Shown here: positions 1-4,904 of the stretch, piece after piece
Layout of the letters: each line of letters starts with the position of its first letter
Position numbering within the stretch: position 1 is the first letter of the stretch
Assembly (NCBI GenBank): GCA_021775275.1
Contig: JAJFIE010000112.1
Span: forward strand, 1-5,680
Origin: Rhodospirillales bacterium
Lineage (GTDB): Bacteria > Pseudomonadota > Alphaproteobacteria > Rhodospirillales > Casp-alpha2
Direction: 5' to 3'
DNA: 5,680 nt
Translations under genes and position numbers: made by a program
The notes under the pieces: generated by a model
What the model was told of the DNA's origin: nothing
Seen by the model: only the letters and a program-made list of their open reading frames with translations
Databases searched by the model: none

Positions 1-25
1 CATCGTGGACGCTGACTAAGGGGCC

Positions 26-697
26 TTATCGCGATAGAATTCTTGCGGCCACCAGTTTCTCCAGGGCACATATATTTTTATCGCGGATTCCGTGCTTTTC
101 CAGGTGTCGTACGGTATTCATCAGATATTCGGCATTGGTACCCAAATGCCCAACGGCATCGGCCAGACGATGCGCCACCGCCTCCAGTGAAAGCCCCCCT
201 TCATAAAACCGCCCCCGCCGGTCAATGGTAAAACTGACGGCCATTACAGTCCCACCGGGTGCGCGAACCGGCAACCATCTGGCGGAATAGGTACATGGCT
301 TGGTGATCAGCTCCCTGCGCACCAGGGCATCCAGGGTCTCGCGTGGGTCTGTTGATGTAATTTCCTGAACGATTCCCCGGCACGAACCACCACGTTCCAA
401 CCCCATCATTAAACCCGGTTGATCCTGTGAACCGCGAAACCTCTCGAGTCGCATGCAGAATGCCCGGTGCCAGCCATATACGGTTCCGTGGGCAATCCGG
501 TTCACAGAATACTCCGGATTCCAGACCAGTGATCCATAGGCAAAAACCCTCAGTGGCTCACCTTCGGGAGCTTGCGACATCAACTCCTCGACAACCCCTG
601 CGTAATCCGCGTCGCCATAATGAGGGATGCCCGGGATTGGCCCCGGGTCGGTTATAGTGCGGTGGACACGGGCGATGAGTTCCGGGGTCAGGCGCAT
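26..697 (-). CDS. chaC: ChaC-like glutathione-specific gamma-glutamylcyclotransferase
   Basis: Probable cytosolic enzyme that cleaves glutathione (or gamma-glutamyl peptides) into 5-oxoproline and Cys-Gly. Seen in the 223-residue product: the ChaC signature RVFAYGSLVWNP near residues 50-61 (the YGSL substrate-binding loop), GWHRAFCMRL near 75-84, the segment RRELITKP near 127-134 whose Glu (about E129) aligns with the family's catalytic glutamate, and GTNAEYL near 186-192. Length and motif order fit full-length bacterial ChaC, with an N-terminal extension of about 45 residues before the core. The chosen start is ATG at 697; a TTG two codons upstream (703) is also in frame, and neither has a strong Shine-Dalgarno sequence. 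It is divergent from the flagellin-like gene. The stop is TAA at 28-26. Family assignment is firm; the exact physiological substrate is inferred. Confidence 0.9.
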   Translation of the reverse strand: MRLTPELIARVHRTITDPGPIPGIPHYGDADYAGVVEELMSQAPEGEPLRVFAYGSLVWNPEYSVNRIAHGTVYGWHRAFCMRLERFRGSQDQPGLMMGLERGGSCRGIVQEITSTDPRETLDALVRRELITKPCTYSARWLPVRAPGGTVMAVSFTIDRRGRFYEGGLSLEAVAHRLADAVGHLGTNAEYLMNTVRHLEKHGIRDKNICALEKLVAARILSR

Positions 698-736
698 GGT
701 CAACGGTTGTTCTCGTAATTTCGCAGAGATGATAGT

Positions 737-768
737 ACGCTGTTTCCAAACCTGAAATCAGCGTTTTT
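737..768 (+). terminator. Terminator-like hairpin in the leader of the flagellin-like gene
   Basis: ACGCTGTTTC (737-746) pairs with GAAATCAGCGT (754-764), giving 10 base pairs with one bulged T and a 7-nt loop. It runs directly into TTTTT (764-768). In the plus direction this has the form of an intrinsic terminator; in the minus direction there is no T-tract. No plus-strand gene is visible to its left within the window, so it may be an attenuator in the leader of the 795 gene, a stop for antisense transcription across chaC, or an operator-like dyad. Weak -10-like elements overlap just to the left: GATAGT at 731-736 for the plus strand and TACTAT at 737-732 for the minus strand. Confidence 0.45.
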
Positions 769-777
769 CGCTATTGC

Positions 778-783
778 AGAGGA
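778..783 (+). promoter_or_regulatory. Ribosome binding site deciding the ATG start at 795
   Basis: AGAGGA lies 11 nt before ATG 795. It overlaps the codons that would follow the alternative in-frame TTG at 774, which itself has no good Shine-Dalgarno sequence. This favours the ATG start and a 252-residue product. Confidence 0.45.
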
Positions 784-794
784 ACACCACTAAA

Positions 795-1553
795 ATGGCT
801 GTGGAGTTCAGCGCAAGTCAATCATTGAGCACCATCACAACGACGCAGCGTGCCATCGATTCATTGACAACGACAAAGCTCTCGTCGACACCACTGACAC
901 CGGGCAGCCCTGCTTCGCGCATCGCTTCTGCTTCACGCGTCAACCTGCCGGATGGTGTTCTGTCATCGCAATCGGCCCGTGCGCCCGCCGATGTTTCCGT
1001 CGCGCAGGCGCAACAACTGATCAAGGACTCACTGACCGCAGCGCATCAGATTCTTAATGCATTGGACACATTATCATCAATCCTGAATGATCGCGCATTC
1101 ACCAGCCAGACCAACAGCAATTCCGCTATTGCTCCCGGCGGCACACGGATATCGGGCGTAACGATTGAGGCGGCGGCCAATCGCATCATAGAGGCCATTG
1201 ACAGTCTGGTTTCGGGTGTTGCCCAGAGTGGTCTCAATCTCATTTCAAGTTCGTCCGGCCCCATAAGAATTCAAACCACATCATTTGGCGGGCGGTTAAC
1301 CGTGACACCCCAGCCACTGGACTCAACTGGCCTGAATATCAGCGACCTGGCCGCCGTTAACCGCTTTGATGCCAGAGAGTCAAAGGGCCGCGTTGATAAC
1401 GCCCGCCTGACCATTACAAACAGCATACAGAACCTGGAAGCATTGCAGCGGTCTCTCAGTTTTGGGAACGGGTCGGCGCGCAGTCTTTCAGCGATTTCAG
1501 CGCCCGGTGACGGGGTTTCTTCGCGTGGCGCTCTCGTCGATCTTCAAGCCTGA
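795..1553 (+). CDS. Flagellin-like protein of unknown function
   Basis: A 252-residue protein rich in Ser, Thr, Ala, Asn and Gln, with no Tyr, Trp or Cys, a composition typical of flagellar axial proteins. There is no signal peptide or membrane segment. Residues 1-65 are Ser/Thr/Pro-rich and probably flexible. Residues about 68-98 look like an amphipathic helix (AQQLIKDSLTAAHQILNALD). Residues 124-185 resemble the central flagellin pattern, a helix followed by SGLNLI and beta-like segments ending in LTVTPQPLDSTGLNI. Residues 199-221 (RVDNARLTITNSIQNLEALQ) resemble the start of a flagellin C-terminal helix. The canonical flagellin N-terminus and the final C-terminal helix are missing, so it is unlikely to be a normal filament subunit. 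No flagellar genes adjoin it. It could be a minor or accessory axial protein or another secreted coiled-coil protein. It ends 7 bp from the convergent ytoQ gene. Confidence is high that it is a gene and moderate for the family. Confidence 0.65.
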   Translation: MAVEFSASQSLSTITTTQRAIDSLTTTKLSSTPLTPGSPASRIASASRVNLPDGVLSSQSARAPADVSVAQAQQLIKDSLTAAHQILNALDTLSSILNDRAFTSQTNSNSAIAPGGTRISGVTIEAAANRIIEAIDSLVSGVAQSGLNLISSSSGPIRIQTTSFGGRLTVTPQPLDSTGLNISDLAAVNRFDARESKGRVDNARLTITNSIQNLEALQRSLSFGNGSARSLSAISAPGDGVSSRGALVDLQA

Positions 1554-1560
1554 ACTTGAC

Positions 1561-2019
1561 CTAACCGGGCATCTTGCCAGTGATGGCATAGGCCAGCGCC
1601 TGCACAACCTGAGCCGGATTCCTGGCCATGGCCAACGCCGCTGCATCGACTTCCTTCAGGGGGTGATCGTGTTCCGGCGGGTGAAGCGTAATGATGGGTT
1701 TACCCAGCGCTGCGGCATAACCGGCATCAAATGCTGCGTTCCATTGCTTGTACTTCTCGCCAAACCGCACAACGACGATGTCAGCCTCGCGCAGCAATGT
1801 TCCGGTACGAATACTGTTGAGTTGGGCGCCCTTTCGGTCATGCCAGAATTTGTCTTCTTCCGGACCAAAAATCACCACACCGCAATCGTCGGAATCTTCA
1901 TGCACCGTTACCGGCGACATCAGTTCAACCGGCAGACCTGCATCAGCAACACCGACAGAAATCTGTTCTCGCCAGTCAGAATGGATTTCACCAGATAGAT
2001 ATACTTTCCACGATTTCAT
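1561..2019 (-). CDS. ytoQ: YtoQ family protein (nucleoside 2-deoxyribosyltransferase-like fold)
   Basis: A 152-residue cytosolic protein recognised as YtoQ by KVYLSGEIHSDWREQI (residues 5-20), the SPVTVHEDSDDCGV region (35-48), KFWHDRKGAQLNSIRT (57-72), ADIVVVRFGEKYKQWNAAFD (79-98) and AGYAAALGKPIITLH (99-113). The pattern of an early YLSG strand, then AD-IVVV, then AAFDAG-AAALGKP matches the nucleoside 2-deoxyribosyltransferase superfamily. The acidic residue in NAAFDAG is Asp98 where active transferases carry Glu, so enzymatic activity is uncertain. YtoQ has no established function that I know of. It is the last gene of a three-gene operon. Its Shine-Dalgarno GAGGA (2033-2029) overlaps the stop codon of the upstream hydrolase gene and is 9 nt from ATG 2019, suggesting translational coupling. 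Confidence 0.92.
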   Translation of the reverse strand: MKSWKVYLSGEIHSDWREQISVGVADAGLPVELMSPVTVHEDSDDCGVVIFGPEEDKFWHDRKGAQLNSIRTGTLLREADIVVVRFGEKYKQWNAAFDAGYAAALGKPIITLHPPEHDHPLKEVDAAALAMARNPAQVVQALAYAITGKMPG

Positions 2020-2031
2020 GAACGGCTGTCC

Positions 2032-3213
2032 TCAATCATTATTAACTGTAGTGGTAAGCGTGTCGCCAATGGCCACACAGGCGCGAAGGAAAGATAATTC
2101 CCTGGCAGAGTCAACAACGTCGGCTTGCGACGAGAATTTCGCGCAGACCAGTTTTCGCGTCGGGTCCAGATACAGAAATTGCCCATGGATCCCCGCTGCA
2201 AATAATGGCGCATCTCCATCACCGGTAACATACCATTTGTTGCGGTATCGCATGGCCCAGTCAGGATAGTCATCGGCATAGTCCCCGGTATTCCATTCAT
2301 CCGTACTACCGTTTGTGCGGGTATCCGTGATCCAGGCACGCGGGATGATCCGGATGCCGTCTCTCTCGCCATTTTCCAGGATCAATTGTCCGAACATTGC
2401 CAGATCATGCACAGTGGCGCAGATACCGCCGGCGGTGCGGGGGGCGCCAGTCCTGTCGACGGTAATATAGGCATCCCGCGATGCCCCCATGGGTCGCCAC
2501 AGGGTTTTACTCATCAAGTCGACGAAACAGGTTCCCGTGGCCCGTTCCAAAACCCAGCCCAGCAAATCCGTATTTGTAGAAATATAACGGAACTGACCAC
2601 CGTGTTGTTTCTCGACCTCATTCATCTCCGACAAAAATGTCCGTAAATCCAGATCCGGTCCGGTGATGCTCCGCGCATTCCAGCCAGCGGCTTCCCGGTA
2701 GCGGACAATGGCGCCCTCCGTGGCCAAATAGTCTTCATCAAAGGCAATTCCCGCCGTCATGTCGAGGAGGTGACGCACGGTGGCGCCTGCATAGGCGGAA
2801 CCCGACATTTCCGGGATGTAATCCGTGATCAGGGCATCCGGATCCAGTTGTCCCTGTGCGACAACAATGCCGGCGACCATGGCCGTTACCGATTTTGAGA
2901 CAGAAAACAGAATATGTGGTGTCCATGCGTCCATGCCATCGCGGTAGTCTTCAAATACGATGTCCCCATCATGCAACACCATGAAGGCGTCATTGTCGGA
3001 AGTATCGAGCATCTGTTGGACGGTTTTCTGCTCGTCCCCGTCGGTATAGCTAACGCCTGTCAGGTCCATGGGACGCCCTGCGAACGAACGGGTGTTGGAC
3101 GGATCATTGGGAATGGAGGCCGTGGGAATGATCTCCCGGACGTGCTGAAACCCCCACCGACTGTATGGCGCCGTGCGCCAGTTTTCCAGTGTTGCGCGAT
3201 TATGCGGGATCAT
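2032..3213 (-). CDS. Serine hydrolase, class C beta-lactamase fold (NylB / 6-aminohexanoate-dimer hydrolase-like)
   Basis: A 393-residue penicillin-binding-like serine hydrolase. The SxxK motif is SVSK at residues 104-107 (nucleophile Ser104, Lys107). The second motif is YISTN at 210-214 (Tyr210 as likely general acid/base). In place of the KTG box there is GIHGQFLYLDP at 341-351, the HGQ form seen in NylB-like and family VIII esterase-like members. The start MIPHNRATLENWR, followed by RWGFQHVREIIPTA, is typical of this branch. No signal peptide is seen, so it is probably cytosolic, unlike a true AmpC. It likely hydrolyses amide or ester bonds; the natural substrate cannot be read from sequence. 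ATG 3213 has AGGA (3226-3223) 9 nt upstream. The gene overlaps the end of the transporter gene by 14 bp, in a different frame, and is followed by ytoQ 12 bp later. Confidence 0.9.
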   Translation of the reverse strand: MIPHNRATLENWRTAPYSRWGFQHVREIIPTASIPNDPSNTRSFAGRPMDLTGVSYTDGDEQKTVQQMLDTSDNDAFMVLHDGDIVFEDYRDGMDAWTPHILFSVSKSVTAMVAGIVVAQGQLDPDALITDYIPEMSGSAYAGATVRHLLDMTAGIAFDEDYLATEGAIVRYREAAGWNARSITGPDLDLRTFLSEMNEVEKQHGGQFRYISTNTDLLGWVLERATGTCFVDLMSKTLWRPMGASRDAYITVDRTGAPRTAGGICATVHDLAMFGQLILENGERDGIRIIPRAWITDTRTNGSTDEWNTGDYADDYPDWAMRYRNKWYVTGDGDAPLFAAGIHGQFLYLDPTRKLVCAKFSSQADVVDSARELSFLRACVAIGDTLTTTVNND

Positions 3214-4150
3214 TGAGGTCTTTCCTGCTTTTGGGAGTAACCAGGAACAGGCCCGCCATCATCACTGCCAGGGCGAGCCATATCCAGCGGGAATGCTCCT
3301 CCGAGAATATTACCATTCCCCAGAACACGCCGGACAGGGTAACGACATAGGCCATCTGACTGGCGAATACGGGTCCGGCAAAATTGATCAGGCGAATAAA
3401 AAACCCGTAGGCCACGACGCTAATCAGCGCCATGGCGACGATTGACCATTCTACACTGGTCCACGGCCATATCAGAGGAACAAAACTATCGGTGTAAATA
3501 ACGACCGGCGCCATGGCGGCAGTCGCGATCACGAACATACCGGTCAGAACCGTAAACGAATTGGCCGTGGATGGCATAAACAAGGCAATGACCATGTTTT
3601 CCGTGGCATAGCACGACGCAGAAATCACGGCAGCCAGCACCCATATCACGCTCCCCGGGTTGGCCAATGCATCATCGGGCGATACCAGCAGCAGAACGCC
3701 GGCAGCGCCACAGACTACCCCGACAACACGCCGGATCATGATTTTTTCGAACCGCAGCACAGTCGCCCCGACGTACGTCATGATGGGAACCGTCGCCAAC
3801 GTAATCGCAAGCACCCCGGCAGAAACATTGGGGGCGGCAAAAAAGTAGAGCGTGTTGGGAATGGCGGACCCCAATAGGGCGCATGCCGTATAAAACACCA
3901 GATCCCTGGGTTTGAGGGAAATCGGTCGGCGAAACACGACGCAATACGTTATCAGAACGCCTGCACCGATCACGGATTGCCAGAATGACACACCCAGTGG
4001 ATGGGCGCCCGTCTCCGTCGCCAGTTTTGCCAATGAGAAGGTGATCCCCCAGGCCGTGCCGGCGACAATCAGCACAATCCAGGCAAAAAACCGCTCGACA
4101 AAACCTTTTGTTGTCAGGCCGACAGACTCGATTTGGGTATCGGTGGTCAT
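3200..4150 (-). CDS. EamA-domain DMT-superfamily transporter
   Basis: A 316-residue inner-membrane protein with about ten hydrophobic segments (near residues 22-42, 54-73, 86-105, 111-132, 140-157, 167-190, 198-220, 235-254, 260-282 and 288-305). They form two EamA repeats, about 23-156 and 168-305. Early motifs fit the drug/metabolite transporter superfamily: GTAWGITFSLAKLA in the first helix, and LATVPIMTYVGATVLRFEK at the end of the fourth helix. Such proteins usually export amino acids, nucleosides or other small metabolites; the substrate here is unknown. It is the first gene of the operon with the serine hydrolase and ytoQ. ATG 4150 has no strong Shine-Dalgarno sequence. An in-frame TGA lies immediately before it, closing a four-codon mini-ORF (4165-4151), so re-initiation is conceivable. 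Only 36 bp separate it from the T-tract of the cold-shock gene terminator, so its promoter must be very close or overlap that terminator. Confidence 0.92.
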   Translation of the reverse strand: MTTDTQIESVGLTTKGFVERFFAWIVLIVAGTAWGITFSLAKLATETGAHPLGVSFWQSVIGAGVLITYCVVFRRPISLKPRDLVFYTACALLGSAIPNTLYFFAAPNVSAGVLAITLATVPIMTYVGATVLRFEKIMIRRVVGVVCGAAGVLLLVSPDDALANPGSVIWVLAAVISASCYATENMVIALFMPSTANSFTVLTGMFVIATAAMAPVVIYTDSFVPLIWPWTSVEWSIVAMALISVVAYGFFIRLINFAGPVFASQMAYVVTLSGVFWGMVIFSEEHSRWIWLALAVMMAGLFLVTPKSRKDLNDPA

Positions 4151-4186
4151 TCAGTGATGGCTCATTACCAGATGTATATTGAATAT

Positions 4187-4219
4187 AAAAAGTCCCAGCG
4201 GAATTTCGCTGGGACCTTT
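4187..4219 (-). terminator. Intrinsic terminator of the cold-shock gene
   Basis: Read on the minus strand, GTCCCAGCG (4215-4207) pairs perfectly with CGCTGGGAC (4200-4192) around a 6-nt loop, followed at once by TTTTT (4191-4187). It lies about 55 bp after the csp stop codon. It should separate csp from the transporter operon, though leakage could feed that operon. Confidence 0.9.
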
Positions 4220-4270
4220 ATATTCGTCGTCCGGCGGCGGCTGATAGACCAGCTGCGCGCCTTAAAAACC

Positions 4271-4480
4271 TTACTCGGCGACCGAGAGATTTTCTGCGGC
4301 GACTTTACCGTTCCGGCCTTCAACCAGCTCGAACTCGACCTTTTGACCTTCGTTCAGCGTGCCCATGCCCGCTTTTTCGACAGCGGAAATATGGACAAAT
4401 GCATCGCTCGAACCGTCTTCCGGCTCGATGAAACCGTAACCTTTTTGGGTGTTAAACCACTTCACTGTACCTTTAGGCAT
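4271..4480 (-). CDS. cspA: CspA-family cold-shock protein
   Basis: A 69-residue single cold-shock domain, the usual family length. It binds single-stranded RNA or DNA and probably acts as an RNA chaperone. [20 protein letters not shown] contains RNP1 (KGYGFI, residues 13-18), and RNP2 is in DAFVHIS (26-32). The C-terminus contains [20 protein letters not shown]. The start is ATG 4480, preceded by a strong Shine-Dalgarno AGGAGG (4491-4486) at 5 nt spacing. The frame stays open upstream to 4738, but the family length and the strong ribosome binding site mark 4480 as the true start. The stop TAA (4273) is followed two codons later by a second in-frame TAA. Its own terminator follows. Regulation by cold through a long leader is inferred. 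Confidence 0.97.
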   Translation of the reverse strand: MPKGTVKWFNTQKGYGFIEPEDGSSDAFVHISAVEKAGMGTLNEGQKVEFELVEGRNGKVAAENLSVAE

Positions 4481-4683
4481 TCTTCCCTCCTCGGGATGGA
4501 TATTTTTCACAACAATGACGACACCGTGTCGTACACTTAACCGATCCATGTATTTAGGAAGGAACAACAGCTCTTCATTAGAAGGTGGCTTAAGTCCGCC
4601 AACATACTGGATAACAACGTCCCTGAACGCAAAAACAATTCGCCCAGACACCACGACAAGAACATATCTCGTCCTCGGTCGTG
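4481..4683 (-). other. Probable long 5' leader of the cold-shock gene
   Basis: About 200 nt between the candidate start site and the csp ATG, with no supported gene. It contains an inverted repeat at its 5' end (4684-4651), a small CTTC/GAAG hairpin (4584-4573) and a 15-bp palindrome (4532-4518) about 26 nt before the Shine-Dalgarno. Long structured leaders are well known in cspA-type mRNAs. Whether this one responds to cold is inferred. Confidence 0.4.
4518..4532. repeat. 15-bp palindrome upstream of the csp ribosome binding site
   Basis: ACGACAC-C-GTGTCGT is a perfect palindrome with 7-bp arms. In RNA it can fold as a 6-bp stem with a 3-nt loop. The neighbouring GTGT-CGT-ACAC (4526-4536) offers an overlapping, mutually exclusive 4-bp hairpin. 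It may be an mRNA switch element or an operator. Confidence 0.5.
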
Positions 4684-4684
4684 G
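4651..4684 (-). repeat. Inverted repeat at the predicted 5' end of the csp transcript
   Basis: CCACGAC (4684-4678 on the minus strand) and GTCGTGG (4657-4651) form a perfect 7-bp stem with a 20-nt loop. It would be a 5'-terminal stem-loop if transcription starts near 4683. It could instead be a DNA-binding dyad. Confidence 0.45.
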
Positions 4685-4689
4685 CGAAC

Positions 4690-4718
4690 ATAGTACAATT
4701 TGCGAAAAAAATCTACAA
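4690..4718 (-). promoter_or_regulatory. Candidate promoter of the cold-shock gene
   Basis: On the minus strand TTGTAG (4718-4713) and TACTAT (4695-4690) are 17 nt apart, with 3/6 and 4/6 matches to the -35 and -10 consensus. The predicted start near 4683 would give a leader of about 200 nt, and the transcript would begin at the outer edge of the 4651-4684 inverted repeat. The hexamer matches alone are weak. Confidence 0.35.
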
Positions 4719-4751
4719 TTCTGATGGGTTTGCAGCAACCGCCGGATACCC

Positions 4752-4765
4752 TTGACCTAAATCAA
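4752..4765. promoter_or_regulatory. FNR/FixK-type binding site
   Basis: TTGAC-CTAA-ATCAA matches the FNR-family consensus TTGAT-N4-ATCAA at 9 of 10 fixed positions. It sits inside a longer dyad, CCCTTGA-N6-TCAAGGG (4749-4768). Its centre at 4758.5 is about 40-41 bp upstream of the start predicted from the -10 element at 4786-4791, the class II activator position. It is about 75 bp upstream of the candidate csp start on the other strand. Confidence 0.7.
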
Positions 4766-4785
4766 GGGATTCAAACAATCTTAAT

Positions 4786-4791
4786 GATAAT
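4786..4791 (+). promoter_or_regulatory. -10 element of the radical SAM gene promoter
   Basis: GATAAT matches TATAAT at 5 of 6 positions, predicting a start at about 4798-4800. The region 17 bp upstream (4763-4768, CAAGGG) is not a -35 element and overlaps the FNR-type box, as expected for an activator-dependent promoter. Confidence 0.55.
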
Positions 4792-4798
4792 GTCCTAA

Positions 4799-4901
4799 AG
4801 AATCAGATGTCCGACCACCTTGGGCCAATGATGGGTGGGGGGAGTGTTTTTGTCTGTTGGGTTCGTATTGAGCCCGCTGCGTAGAAACGCGATAGGAGTA
4901 C
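4799..4901 (+). other. Structured 5' leader of the radical SAM gene
   Basis: About 100 nt with three possible successive hairpins: CCACC/GGTGG (4815-4819 with 4834-4838), GGGTTC/GAGCCC (4859-4864 with 4870-4875, one G-U pair) and GCGT-AGAA-ACGC (4879-4890), the last ending 3 nt before the ribosome binding site (AGGAG, 4894-4898). A 25-codon ORF (4807-4884) is present but has no good ribosome binding site. No known riboswitch was recognised. Confidence 0.35.
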
Positions 4902-4904
4902 ATG

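Noticed and set aside
1..25. Possible end of an upstream plus-strand gene (frame ending in TAA at 17-19).
   Set aside because: Only five codons are visible, too little to support a gene.
698..703. TTG start for chaC at 703, giving a 225-residue product.
   Set aside because: An ATG lies two codons downstream and neither has a clear ribosome binding site; ATG was preferred, though TTG cannot be excluded.
764..778. TTGCA at 774-778 as the -12 part of a sigma-54 flagellar promoter.
   Set aside because: The expected GG at the -24 position is TT (764-765). No sigma-28 type promoter was found either.
1575..1588. TGCCA-GTGA-TGGCA hairpin inside the 3' end of ytoQ as a bidirectional terminator.
   Set aside because: Only 5 bp, no T-tract on either side, and explained by coding sequence.
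1462..1998. A 178-codon plus-strand open frame overlapping the flagellin-like gene and ytoQ.
   Set aside because: It is antisense to the clearly recognised YtoQ coding sequence and resembles no family; a shadow frame.
2914..3445. Several plus-strand open frames opposite the hydrolase and transporter genes.
   Set aside because: The minus-strand genes have convincing domains and motifs; the plus-strand frames are low-complexity shadows.
4807..4884. A 25-codon ORF in the radical SAM leader as a leader peptide gene.
   Set aside because: No Shine-Dalgarno sequence before its ATG and no run of regulatory codons; probably chance.
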